DNA from: a virus
Length of the DNA: 39,541 nucleotides
Direction: 5' to 3' (one strand)
Virus record (IMG/VR): IMGVR_UViG_3300025853_000236
Coordinates: 1 to 39,541 of that record
Shown piece after piece: positions 1 to 8,225 of the stretch (within the stretch, counting starts at the first letter, position 1; the number at the start of each line of letters is the position of its first letter). Below the pieces are notes generated by a model. The model saw only the letters and a program-made list of their open reading frames with translations, made no database searches and had not been told where the DNA came from. The translations under genes were made by a program, and so were the position numbers.

Positions 1-402
1 CAATCAGAAGGCGGTATCTTGCTCAACACTAAAAATTCATCTAATATGTCCGGCTCCAGTCATATTGATGATATGCTTTCAGGCTCTGCAATCTCGGCTT
101 CTTGTGACGCCATTAGGCACAGAATCTATAATGTCCAATTCAACAACACAACTGAATTGAATTCAACTGTTTACTTCTGTCGTGCTCACCACAATGAATT
201 CAACTACTCAACTAACCCAACTTATTTAAGTTCATCCAAGTTGGTTGTAAAGAATAACGCTTCAGACACTCCAGTGTCTTATATCACTACTGTCGGGCTT
301 TATTCTGCAGACAATGAGTTGCTTGCTGTTGCAAAACTATCAGAGCCGTTAAAGAAAGATCCTTCAAACGAACTGACATTACGAGTTAGATTGGATTACT
401 AA
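1..402 (+). CDS. Virion structural protein, C-terminal part (5' end outside window)
   Basis: The reading frame is open from base 1, so the gene starts before the window and only its last 133 residues are seen. The last ~65 residues (NEFNYSTNPTYL, then YITTVGLYSADNELLAVAKL, then EPLKK and a final VRLDY) match in order the C-terminus of the 390-residue protein at 1004-2176 (NPTFL, YISKVVIYDEHMNVLGVAKV, PVKK, LKLDI). The two are therefore paralogues in this domain. A beta-rich structural role is inferred from composition (Ser/Thr/Asn-rich, few Lys clusters) and from similar proteins in T4-like phages. The catalytic or binding role is unknown. Its stop codon overlaps the next start (TAATG), so translation is probably coupled to the J-domain gene. 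Confidence 0.6.
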   Translation, partial: QSEGGILLNTKNSSNMSGSSHIDDMLSGSAISASCDAIRHRIYNVQFNNTTELNSTVYFCRAHHNEFNYSTNPTYLSSSKLVVKNNASDTPVSYITTVGLYSADNELLAVAKLSEPLKKDPSNELTLRVRLDY

Positions 403-971
403 TGTCCGTAGAGGGCTTGCGGTTTAGAAGGCTTGTCAAGGAATTATCTTTTCTCAAGTCAGATCTAGAGTATCATACAGCAGAGCATGCAGTTCGCCGT
501 GTTCTGTTTTACGAAGATCTTGAGGGGTTTTTGAAAGATTCAAAGTTTGAATTCTCAGAATCTAAGACTGAAAGTAATATGAAAGATGTATATAAGCCAA
601 GCCAAAAAAGTTTGGTTGTTGAGAAAGAGACTGATATTTCCAAGCAGAACAAAGAGATGTACCGCAAGATTGCTAAAAAGACTCATCCTGATCTACACTC
701 AGATCCAGATAAGACTGACATGTTCAAGAGGGCTGTAAAGGCAATGGAAAAGGACGATTGGTATGCCCTATATGAACTCTCAGAGGCTTTAGGCATCAAG
801 GTAGAGGAACACTCTCCGATGCATATAGAGTGGCTTAGAATGGAAATTGAGAAGACTAAGGCTATAATTAAAGGCATCACAACGACTTACGAATGGATTT
901 ATTCTGAGCCAAATACTAATAAACAAGTGGTTCTAACTAATTACTGCAAGATAACATGTAATATAAAATGA
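402..971 (+). CDS. J-domain (DnaJ-like) protein
   Basis: The 189-residue protein contains MYRKIAKKTHPDLHSDPD at about residues 84-101. This is helix II of a J domain followed by the diagnostic His-Pro-Asp at 95-97, and then a helix III-like stretch (FKRAVKAMEKDDWYALYEL). J domains stimulate the ATPase of Hsp70/DnaK, so this protein could recruit the host chaperone. The usual helix I with its YxxLG motif is not clear. The first ~75 residues are a unique N-terminal region and the last ~60 are predicted helical. It starts inside the stop of the preceding structural gene (TAATG) and sits between two structural paralogues, which fits a role in folding or assembling virion proteins; that role is inference. 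Confidence 0.7.
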   Translation: MSVEGLRFRRLVKELSFLKSDLEYHTAEHAVRRVLFYEDLEGFLKDSKFEFSESKTESNMKDVYKPSQKSLVVEKETDISKQNKEMYRKIAKKTHPDLHSDPDKTDMFKRAVKAMEKDDWYALYELSEALGIKVEEHSPMHIEWLRMEIEKTKAIIKGITTTYEWIYSEPNTNKQVVLTNYCKITCNIK

Positions 972-972
972 A

Positions 973-979
973 TATTTAT
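973..979 (+). promoter_or_regulatory. Candidate late promoter (TATTTAT)
   Basis: TATTTAT lies 24 bases before the ATG at 1004, in the short gap after the J-domain gene. It matches the element found before most virion genes in this window. It is one of the weaker examples, because AT-rich sequence surrounds it and the next ribosome-binding site is poor. Confidence 0.4.
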
Positions 980-1003
980 GTTAAGTTAACCGTATAGAAG
1001 ATT

Positions 1004-2176
1004 ATGAGTATATTTAAATTTGATGAAAAAGAGATATTTGTTAACAGTCTAAGACTGTATCCAAAATATGAGTTCACTGCATATTCAGGAACTCTCTATA
1101 TTAACAACCAGAAAGCAGATTCTGGATCGTTTAACTCTGCTAGTTTAAATGTTCCTTCAGGGTTCATCTCGCTATATGAGATTAACAATGACAAACTGTC
1201 TGGATCAAACAACTTCATCTATCCTTTTGTAACGAAAAATGGATCATTGCAATCATTTGCAACAGTAAGCACATCTCAATTTGCCCAATCATTTGCTTAT
1301 GGAGATGTGATTACTGGCTCTTATCCAATGTCTTCGTCACTCTATAGAAACTATTATTCACAGTCGGCAGATCGTCCCCACTTGGATGCTTTGAGAAATA
1401 CATTCAACCACTATAAGACTCTATCCAATCATCATGAGTTTGATGGAACTTTGGGAGATAAAGGTGAGCAAGAGGCAAATCTGATCAGTATTCCGTCTAT
1501 TTTTTACGGAAACAGAATTAAAAAAGGCACAATGGATTTGAAATTTTATATAACTGGTACTCTTGTAGGGCATTTGCAGGATATCAACAAGAACGGAGAG
1601 CTAATCCAAGTTGCCCCTGAAGGCTCAACTGGATCTGGCTCTTGTGCAGGAACAGTGCTTTATAACGAAGGTTTTGTTCTGTTAACAGGTTCTTGGAGCC
1701 TAGACGGGACTTTGATGAACTACATCAACGATGTATCTCTCAAGAAGCCTACTAAATGGGTTTATTGGGGATCTGGCATTAACGGTTTTGACAACGATCC
1801 AATGACAGGTTCGCATTCAAGCATATCCTTTCAGGGTGAAACTACTACGCCTACAATTTCTATGTACGCTCACGCCCCAAAAGGAGAGTTGAATCATTCT
1901 AATAATCCAACTTTCTTGCAAAGCGATCAAAGTTTGTATCCATCTTTGGTGGAGCAGACAGGGAATTTGTACCTTGAAAACGATAGAGCACTCATCAAAA
2001 ACACAGTATATAGCCCATACGACAACAACGAGGAAACATTCCAAAAGCATACATATATCTCTAAAGTGGTTATCTATGACGAGCACATGAATGTTCTTGG
2101 GGTTGCTAAAGTGGCAAAACCCGTAAAGAAAACTGAAGACAGAGAATTCAGTTTCAAACTAAAGTTAGACATATAG
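1004..2176 (+). CDS. Putative virion structural protein
   Basis: This 390-residue protein is rich in Ser, Thr, Asn, Gly and aromatic residues, has no membrane segment or signal peptide, and carries repeated Gly-Ser-type turns typical of beta-structured phage surface or tail proteins. Its C-terminal ~95 residues are homologous to the end of the truncated protein at 1-402, sharing the order NPTFL, YIxxVxxY, LxVAKxxxPxKK and a final LDI/LDY. A possible late promoter lies just upstream. The Shine-Dalgarno is weak (AGAAG), and ATG 1004 is the first in-frame start. The exact place in the virion (baseplate, fibre or neck) cannot be read from sequence. The next gene, a resolvase, starts 8 bases later. 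Confidence 0.55.
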   Translation: MSIFKFDEKEIFVNSLRLYPKYEFTAYSGTLYINNQKADSGSFNSASLNVPSGFISLYEINNDKLSGSNNFIYPFVTKNGSLQSFATVSTSQFAQSFAYGDVITGSYPMSSSLYRNYYSQSADRPHLDALRNTFNHYKTLSNHHEFDGTLGDKGEQEANLISIPSIFYGNRIKKGTMDLKFYITGTLVGHLQDINKNGELIQVAPEGSTGSGSCAGTVLYNEGFVLLTGSWSLDGTLMNYINDVSLKKPTKWVYWGSGINGFDNDPMTGSHSSISFQGETTTPTISMYAHAPKGELNHSNNPTFLQSDQSLYPSLVEQTGNLYLENDRALIKNTVYSPYDNNEETFQKHTYISKVVIYDEHMNVLGVAKVAKPVKKTEDREFSFKLKLDI

Positions 2177-2183
2177 GAGAAGC

Positions 2184-2744
2184 ATGGACTGCATATTAGG
2201 GCTTGATATAAGCACATCTGTCATAGGAATGGCAGTAATGGATTACAACCACAAGTTGATCCACTATCGGAACTTGAAAATGGATTCGAAAGATGATCTT
2301 GAGATCAGATGTTGGCAGTTCAAGCAAGAGTTATTAGAGGTTTTTGAAAACTATGGCTTTGACATGGTATATGTTGAGCAGCCTGCTATGATGTTTGGCG
2401 GCGGAAAGACAACAGCTCAAACAATGTCAAAACTTCAGAGATTCAATGGGATGTGTTGTTACGCCGTATATACGCAGACTTTCTTAGTCCCAGAATTAGT
2501 TCATGCAAATTCAGCAAGAAAAAAAATGAATATTTCGATACCCCGAAACGTAAAGAATAAAAAGCACCACATCATAAAAGAGGTGGAAAAGAAATATCCT
2601 AATTTCACTTACGAACTCACCAGACACGGAAATCCAAAGCCGGGTACTGATGATATAGCAGATGCTATCGTAATTGCTTACTATGGAGTTTCAAAATACA
2701 AAGAGGGGTTAAATGATATCGGAGAAGATCAAAATAGTAAGTGA
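2184..2744 (+). CDS. RuvC-like Holliday junction resolvase
   Basis: The 186-residue protein has an RNase H-fold resolvase pattern. An N-terminal ILGLDISTSVIGMAV places Asp8 on strand 1, YVEQP puts a Glu at about residue 65, and a C-terminal GTDDIADAIVIAYYG gives the acidic pair at about 155-160. RuvC-type enzymes cut four-way junctions and branched DNA using two metal ions, and phages use them to resolve recombination intermediates before packaging. Here the enzyme would take the place of T4 gp49 (endonuclease VII), which is not visible in this window. AGGAGA precedes the ATG. The gene overlaps the primase start by 32 bases, so the two are probably co-translated. Confidence 0.8.
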   Translation: MDCILGLDISTSVIGMAVMDYNHKLIHYRNLKMDSKDDLEIRCWQFKQELLEVFENYGFDMVYVEQPAMMFGGGKTTAQTMSKLQRFNGMCCYAVYTQTFLVPELVHANSARKKMNISIPRNVKNKKHHIIKEVEKKYPNFTYELTRHGNPKPGTDDIADAIVIAYYGVSKYKEGLNDIGEDQNSK

Positions 2745-3648
2745 TGTATTGGGTTATCCCAAGCGACAATCATCAGAACACTTATATACTTGTCCATACT
2801 GCAATCATCACAAGAAGAAGTTTTCTGTCAATTTCGACAGAAATGTATTCAAGTGTTGGGTGTGTGACGCAAGAGGCAGAAACATCAGACGTGTCATCCG
2901 TCGCTTTGGTTCGTTTACTCAGTTGAAAGAGTGGGATAAGCTATCTGGCATCGTAGATCACTCCAGATTAGAGTTTGACTTGTTTGCGGAAGAAGAAGAA
3001 CAACAAGAACAGATCATCTCTTTGCCTAAAGAATTTAAGACACTGACAGGAAAACCTAACGTAGTTGACAAAAGAGCCTTGTGTTATCTACAAAAAAGAC
3101 AAATAGAGCCTTGTGATTTGGCAATGTACAAGATTGGTTATTGCAGCGAAGGAGAATATGAAGGAAGAATTATCATACCGTCTTTTAATATTGATGGATA
3201 TGTTAACTACTTTATCGCTCGTTCGTTTGACGGACACTGGATGCGTTACAAGAATCCCGACGCATCTAGAGATATTATTTTCAATGAGTTGCTCATTGAT
3301 TGGGATTCAGATGTAATTTTAGTAGAAGGAGTATTCGATGCTATATTCGCAGGAAACGCTGTTGCTTTATTGGGTTCGACTCTTAGAGAAGAATCAAAAC
3401 TGTTCCAGCACATAATCAGAAATGATTCGAGTGTCTTTATTGCTTTAGATCCAGATGCGGAAGATAAGGCGATGAAGATTGCTCGAACGCTTCTTAAATA
3501 TGACGTAGAAGTTTGGAAGATTGATTTACCAAAAGGAGAAGATGTTTCTTCTATAGGTAGAGAAGCCTTTGCAGAACTCAAAAAGAGTGCTGTCTTGATG
3601 CGAGACAATCAAGACTGGATTCTCAAAAGAAAACTTATGTCTCTATAA
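2713..3648 (+). CDS. DnaG-type DNA primase
   Basis: The 311-residue protein has an N-terminal zinc-binding module (CPYC at 27-30 and CWVC at 48-51). A central part includes YKIGYCSEGEYEGRIIIP, typical of the primase core. The TOPRIM domain shows VILVEGVFDAIFAG near residue 200 and IALDPDAEDKA near 245, carrying the metal-binding Glu and the Asp-x-Asp. It makes RNA primers for lagging-strand synthesis, like T4 gp61 (342 residues), and should partner a replicative helicase lying outside this window. It overlaps the resolvase gene at its start. The end is followed by a 31-base gap with a strong AAAAAGGAGGG ribosome-binding site for the next gene. Confidence 0.85.
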   Translation: MISEKIKIVSDVLGYPKRQSSEHLYTCPYCNHHKKKFSVNFDRNVFKCWVCDARGRNIRRVIRRFGSFTQLKEWDKLSGIVDHSRLEFDLFAEEEEQQEQIISLPKEFKTLTGKPNVVDKRALCYLQKRQIEPCDLAMYKIGYCSEGEYEGRIIIPSFNIDGYVNYFIARSFDGHWMRYKNPDASRDIIFNELLIDWDSDVILVEGVFDAIFAGNAVALLGSTLREESKLFQHIIRNDSSVFIALDPDAEDKAMKIARTLLKYDVEVWKIDLPKGEDVSSIGREAFAELKKSAVLMRDNQDWILKRKLMSL

Positions 3649-3679
3649 TGATCAATATTCTAAACAAAAAGGAGGGAAA

Positions 3680-6600
3680 ATGATTAAAATAGCACACATT
3701 GCAGACACTCATATTCGTAATTTAAAGTACCACTATGAGTATAAGGTTATCTTTTCGCAAATTTACGAAACCTTACGAAATGAGAAGGTTGACTATATCG
3801 TACATTGCGGAGACATAGCACACACCAAAACACAGATTTCACCAGAGTTTGTAGAAATGGCTTCTGAGTTCTTTTACAACTTAGCAGAGATCGCACCGAC
3901 ATACATTATCTTAGGAAACCACGACGGTAATCTCAAGAACAGTTCTCGACAAGATGCGATTACTCCAATCATCAATGCACTGGATCACAACAATCTACAT
4001 CTTTTAAAGAACTCAGGTGAAACAGACATTGGAAATGATGTTGTATTGAATGTGTTGTCTGTGTTTGACGAAGACAATTGGACAGATCCTACAGACGATA
4101 GCAAGATTAACATTGCTTTGTATCATGGTGCGGTGCAATACTCCAAGACAGACGCAGGGTACTCAATGACTCACGGAGATCATGATGTATCTATCTTCGA
4201 CGAGTTCGACTATGCAATGCTCGGTGATATTCATCAACGTCAGTATCTCAACGATAAGCGCACCATCTGGTATGCAGGTTCTACAGTACAGCAGAACTTT
4301 GGAGAGACAGACGATAAAGGTATTCTCATTTGGAACATCAAGAGCAAGACAAAGCACACCATCAAGCCAATTGTGTTTAACAATCCACGCCCATTCTTAT
4401 CTTGGAATATTGAATTGGATGTGAATGGTAATCCAGATATCTCCAACTTCAATCCACCGGAAGGAGCAAGAATTCGTGTCATCGCAGATAACTCTTTATC
4501 TATCGATCAAATCAAGAAGGCAACAGAGGTTGTCAAGCATAAGTTCAATCCAGAGTCCGTTACGTTCCTCAATAGAGCGACAGGCAGAGGCTCAGTAGAA
4601 CTAGGAGAAGGAGAATCAGAAGTTCTTGATCTTCGAGACATTAAGGTTCAAGAGGAGTTGATTGAAGAATACTTAGAGCCATTCAATTTATCTCAGGATG
4701 AGTTAGAGAATGTCTATCGTCTCAACAAGAAGTATAACGATGCAGTTGCGCAAGAGGACGATATCTCTCGTAACGTGAATTGGAACTTGGAGAGTGTTAG
4801 ATGGGATAACTTGTTCAATTATGGAACAGGCAATGAAATCAATTTCCAGAACCTCAATGGGATTGTCGGCATCTTCGGTAAAAATTTCTCAGGCAAGTCT
4901 TCCATCATTGACTCTATTCTGTTCTCGATGTTCAACTCAACATCAAAGAACGAGAAGAAGAATCTCAATGTAATCAACCAAAACAAGAATAAAGCATTAG
5001 CAAAACTTGATGTTACCGTTGGGGAACAAAAATTTGTCATTGAACGAGAAGCAGAGAAGTACACAAAGAAGTTAAAAGGCGAAGAAACGCTTGAAGCCAA
5101 GACAGGAGTTACCTTTTATTCAGAGTCATTAGTAACAGGCGATATAACGCCCCTCAATGGCACTACAAGGAACGAAACAGATAAAGCTATACGAAACCAC
5201 TTTGGATCGTTAGAAGACTTCTTATTGACGTCTATGAGCTCTCAAAACGGTGCTTTGAATTTCATCTCCGAAGGTGCTTCGAAACGAAAAGAAATCTTCG
5301 CAAAATTTCTCGATCTAAACCAATTCGAACAAAAGTATCGTCTTGCAAAAGAAGACTCGGCAGAGGTTCGTGCTATGCTAAAGAAGTTGGATGGCAGAGA
5401 TTTTCATCAAGAAAAGAAAGATCAGATTATTGAATTAGCAAAAGTTACAAAGCGCTTAAACGGACACGAAGAAGATTGCAAGGTGCTATCAAAGCAAATT
5501 GAAGAATTGAATGCAGAAATAGCCTCGCTAGAGTCTACGATATCATCTGTTCCAACAGAGCTAATTGATATAGCAAAAGTTAGAAACAAAATTGTTTCGA
5601 AAAAGTCACAAGTAACAGGACTTTACGCACATATAGAAGAACTTACCGAAGAAAGAAAAGGTAAAGAAGAACGATACAAGGCATTGTGTGACTTTGAAGA
5701 GACGTTCGATATCGAAGGACTAAACTCTAAAAAAATCAAAATTGATGAATTGGTACAAACAATTGATGACGTTTCGGCAGATATCAAAGTAAAAGAGCGA
5801 GAGTATAAATCAAACGCATCTAAGAAAAAGTTGCTTGAGGGAATCCCTTGTGGATCAAGCTTTCCTAAGTGCAAGTTCATTAAAGACGCTAACATCGCAG
5901 TGGCTCACCTTCCTGCTATCCGAATGGAGATTGAATCAGCAAATGACAAAGTTGCAGCATTCGAGACAAGCCTAAGAGAACTCAATCCAGAAAAAGTATC
6001 AGAGCACTTAGCCAAGTTTCAGAAGTTGCTTGACAAGAAGGTAGAGGTATCTTCAAGAATCACAGAGATTGGATTACAACTTGATCGTGACGTCACGACA
6101 ATTAAACTTCTTTCAAAAGAGATTGAAGAATTGGAAGCAGAGCAGCAGAAGTATGAAGATAACAAAGAGGCAATTGAGAATCTTGAATCTATGTTGTCGC
6201 AGAAAGAAGAACACAAGTCAAAACTAAAGACTACTAAGCGTACTCTTGCTAAGTGTGAGAAGGATCGCCTAGACTACTACAAGCAAACAGGATCTATCGA
6301 AGAGAAGATCAAGAACCTTGAAGAGTTAGCGGAACAACTTGAGGAATACCGAATGCAATACTCAGCCTATGACTTGTATATGCAATGTATGCACTCAAAT
6401 GGTATTGCATTTGATGTTATCAAGAAGAAGTTGCCAGTAATCAACGAGGAGATATCAAAGACAATCGCCAACATTGTTGATTTCAATGTCTTTTTTGAAG
6501 TTGACGGTGGTAAGTTTGAGATTTACATCAAGCACCCTAAGCACGATCCTCGTCCTCTTGAGATGGGCTCAGGAGCAGAGAAGACAATTGCTGCTATGGC

Positions 6601-6838
6601 AATTCGTATGGCTTTGCTTACAGTATCCTCAATGCCAAAAGGAAACATTTTTATCCTCGATGAACCCGGAACAGCACTAGATGAAGAAAATATGGAAGGT
6701 TTTATTCGTATTTTGGAACTAATTAAGGTAAACTTTAAAACAGTTTTACTAATTAGTCATCTAGATTCATTGAAAGATTGTGTAGACATGCAGATCGTTA
6801 TTGACAAAAAGGATGGCTATGCTCATGTTAAACAATAG
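3680..6838 (+). CDS. Fused Mre11/SbcD nuclease and Rad50/SbcC ATPase (gp47-gp46 fusion)
   Basis: This is a single uninterrupted frame of 1052 residues. Residues 1-350 are an Mre11-type metallophosphoesterase: IADTH at 8-11, HCGDIAHT, LGNHDGN, YHGAVQYS and GDIHQ in family order. A linker leads to a Rad50-type SMC ATPase with FGKNFSGKSS (Walker A) at about 399-408 and long heptad-rich helices around 560-900. The tip carries Cys724 and Cys731 (C-x6-C, where a zinc hook normally has CxxC). GSGAEKT is the signature motif, ILDEPGTALDEEN Walker B, and ISHLDSL the His switch. In T4 the two activities are separate genes, 47 and 46, that make recombination ends and degrade host DNA. Here one polypeptide holds both. 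The strong AAGGAGGG site fixes the ATG. Confidence 0.9.
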   Translation: MIKIAHIADTHIRNLKYHYEYKVIFSQIYETLRNEKVDYIVHCGDIAHTKTQISPEFVEMASEFFYNLAEIAPTYIILGNHDGNLKNSSRQDAITPIINALDHNNLHLLKNSGETDIGNDVVLNVLSVFDEDNWTDPTDDSKINIALYHGAVQYSKTDAGYSMTHGDHDVSIFDEFDYAMLGDIHQRQYLNDKRTIWYAGSTVQQNFGETDDKGILIWNIKSKTKHTIKPIVFNNPRPFLSWNIELDVNGNPDISNFNPPEGARIRVIADNSLSIDQIKKATEVVKHKFNPESVTFLNRATGRGSVELGEGESEVLDLRDIKVQEELIEEYLEPFNLSQDELENVYRLNKKYNDAVAQEDDISRNVNWNLESVRWDNLFNYGTGNEINFQNLNGIVGIFGKNFSGKSSIIDSILFSMFNSTSKNEKKNLNVINQNKNKALAKLDVTVGEQKFVIEREAEKYTKKLKGEETLEAKTGVTFYSESLVTGDITPLNGTTRNETDKAIRNHFGSLEDFLLTSMSSQNGALNFISEGASKRKEIFAKFLDLNQFEQKYRLAKEDSAEVRAMLKKLDGRDFHQEKKDQIIELAKVTKRLNGHEEDCKVLSKQIEELNAEIASLESTISSVPTELIDIAKVRNKIVSKKSQVTGLYAHIEELTEERKGKEERYKALCDFEETFDIEGLNSKKIKIDELVQTIDDVSADIKVKEREYKSNASKKKLLEGIPCGSSFPKCKFIKDANIAVAHLPAIRMEIESANDKVAAFETSLRELNPEKVSEHLAKFQKLLDKKVEVSSRITEIGLQLDRDVTTIKLLSKEIEELEAEQQKYEDNKEAIENLESMLSQKEEHKSKLKTTKRTLAKCEKDRLDYYKQTGSIEEKIKNLEELAEQLEEYRMQYSAYDLYMQCMHSNGIAFDVIKKKLPVINEEISKTIANIVDFNVFFEVDGGKFEIYIKHPKHDPRPLEMGSGAEKTIAAMAIRMALLTVSSMPKGNIFILDEPGTALDEENMEGFIRILELIKVNFKTVLLISHLDSLKDCVDMQIVIDKKDGYAHVKQ

Positions 6839-6846
6839 GAGAACAC

Positions 6847-7056
6847 ATGACTATGGAAGAAATGAAACAAAAGCAAGAAGCAGTAGTAGATGCTTGGCTA
6901 GGCAAAGTCACAAGCCGCAAACTTATGGTTTGGACAGCATCAACTATTATGATGTGTATGGGCATGATTGAGTCTGCAGACTGGGTTATGATTTCTGCTA
7001 TTTACATCGGTGGACAATCTGTTATCGATGGTATTGCTAAAATGAAGGGAGTATGA
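6847..7056 (+). CDS. Small membrane protein, holin-like
   Basis: The 69-residue protein has a charged N-terminus (about residues 1-25). Two hydrophobic segments follow (LMVWTASTIMMCMGMI and WVMISAIYIGGQSVI), separated by a short ESAD turn, and the tail ends in KMKG. This two-helix hairpin with a conserved-looking IYIGGQSVIDG end resembles small phage holins, which form holes in the inner membrane to time lysis. No lytic enzyme is visible nearby, so a general membrane role cannot be excluded. AGGAG lies 6 bases upstream. The stop overlaps the next start (ATGA), linking it to a second membrane protein. Confidence 0.5.
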   Translation: MTMEEMKQKQEAVVDAWLGKVTSRKLMVWTASTIMMCMGMIESADWVMISAIYIGGQSVIDGIAKMKGV

Positions 7057-7427
7057 TGGTTTTAACCTACGTGCTTAAACATTGGAAGGAACTGCTTATT
7101 GCGGTTCTTTTCCTCGTTCTCTGGATGAAATCTAGGATGGATTATGCTGAATTGAAAGAACTTGAGCAACAAAGGATTGAGGCTCACGAAGAATCAATGC
7201 AGCAATTGAAAAGTAATTACGAAGTTAGAATAAAGGATCAAAAGGAAGCGTATGAAAAATATAAAGAAGAAGTTGACATTATCTTGGATCACTACGGCAA
7301 CAGGGTTGCAGAGTTGGAATTTAAGACGTCCGAAAGGAAAGAGGAGTACCAAAACATCCTCAAAGAAAAGCCAGAAACACTAATTAAAGAAATAGAACAA
7401 AAATTTGGATTTAAATATGTTGAGTAG
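7053..7427 (+). CDS. Membrane-anchored coiled-coil protein (i-spanin-like candidate)
   Basis: The 124-residue protein starts with a single transmembrane segment (about residues 10-24, LLIAVLFLVLWM). About 90 residues of charged, Glu/Lys-rich heptad sequence follow and are expected to form a coiled coil. One N-terminal anchor plus a periplasmic coiled coil is the plan of Rz-type inner-membrane spanins, which join with an outer-membrane partner to fuse the membranes at lysis. This is topology-based inference, not sequence homology. The start could be ATG 7053 or ATG 7056; both follow AAGGGAG. The end overlaps the next gene, also typical of spanin pairs. Confidence 0.45.
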   Translation: MMVLTYVLKHWKELLIAVLFLVLWMKSRMDYAELKELEQQRIEAHEESMQQLKSNYEVRIKDQKEAYEKYKEEVDIILDHYGNRVAELEFKTSERKEEYQNILKEKPETLIKEIEQKFGFKYVE

Positions 7428-7836
7428 TTTACTGGTTTTGTTTATTGGAGTAGCCCAAGCAGATAATGGTAAGTTCACTTATGTGGAACTAGAACAGCCT
7501 TGTCCGTTTAAAGGCACTCTATTAGATGATGAAGCAATGTCACATTTGTTGACTCTGCCTGAATATGAACAGGAGAGATGTGATATACAGAAGAAAAAAG
7601 AGTTAGATCTGTTACAGACACAATGTGATCTCAAGCAAGACGAGATGCAATCAGAAATTGATTTTCAAAAAAGTGAAATTGACAGGATCACCAAAGAAAA
7701 GAACGATGTTATCCAATCTCTTGAAGATGAGATAGAAGTTATAGGAAGAGGAAACAAGAAGTTTATATTCTCTTCAGGAGTAGTAGTAGGGGTTACGATT
7801 ACATATCTATTTGTAAAAGCACTCGGAGGTACATAA
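7417..7836 (+). CDS. Secreted coiled-coil protein with C-terminal membrane anchor
   Basis: From ATG 7417 the product is 139 residues: a signal-peptide-like start (MLSSLLVLFIGVAQA, then DN), a central region with cysteines (about residues 28, 51 and 66), a charged coiled coil, and a C-terminal transmembrane segment (IFSSGVVVGVTITYLFVKAL). The signal ends in an A-x-A-type site with no lipobox cysteine, so it is not a classical o-spanin lipoprotein. The plan (export signal, periplasmic rod, C-terminal anchor) nevertheless resembles single-protein spanins. An in-frame TTG lies 12 bases further upstream, but ATG 7417 is preferred because the signal peptide then begins cleanly. It overlaps the upstream gene by 11 bases. 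Confidence 0.45.
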   Translation: MLSSLLVLFIGVAQADNGKFTYVELEQPCPFKGTLLDDEAMSHLLTLPEYEQERCDIQKKKELDLLQTQCDLKQDEMQSEIDFQKSEIDRITKEKNDVIQSLEDEIEVIGRGNKKFIFSSGVVVGVTITYLFVKALGGT

Positions 7837-8222
7837 TGAAGATCAGTGATCTTAATAAGGTAGCAGCGTATGAAAAGGCTATCAAGAAGAAGTATGGCTA
7901 TAATGCTGTCAAGAATCCAAATCAAGATTGGGATGATGATAAAGAGAAAGAATATCTTGAGACAACAAAAAAATTTGAATCAAAGGTATCTCGCTACAAC
8001 GAAGACAATGATTTGGTTGAAGTTGATGGTTTTTTAATGCCGAAAAGACTACTTAATGTAGAAACTAAACGCATCTGCGATACTTGTTCTACTTATTCTT
8101 TCGATAAAGGTGACGACTTCTATATGCACAAATTTGATTGTTGTCAGAAATGCTTCATCCAATATGTCGAAGGGCGAGAAGAAAGATGGCAATCAGGATG
8201 GCGTCCAACCAAAGAGGAATAA
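7836..8222 (+). CDS. Zinc-binding hypothetical protein
   Basis: The 128-residue protein is not recognised. Its first half is charged and lysine-rich. The second half contains ICDTCSTYSF followed about 25 residues later by DCCQKCF, so four or five cysteines can form a zinc ribbon or treble-clef site. It ends in a Trp-rich WQSGWRPTKEE. A nucleic-acid or protein contact role is possible but unproven. GGAGG sits before the TAATG overlap with the upstream membrane protein, and the next gene begins 4 bases after its stop, so it belongs to the same transcription unit as the terminase gene. Confidence 0.6.
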   Translation: MKISDLNKVAAYEKAIKKKYGYNAVKNPNQDWDDDKEKEYLETTKKFESKVSRYNEDNDLVEVDGFLMPKRLLNVETKRICDTCSTYSFDKGDDFYMHKFDCCQKCFIQYVEGREERWQSGWRPTKEE

Positions 8223-8225
8223 CAA

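Noticed and set aside
5848-5872. Cysteine pair in the Rad50 part as a standard zinc hook
   Set aside because: The spacing is C-x6-C, not CxxC, so a standard hook cannot be claimed.
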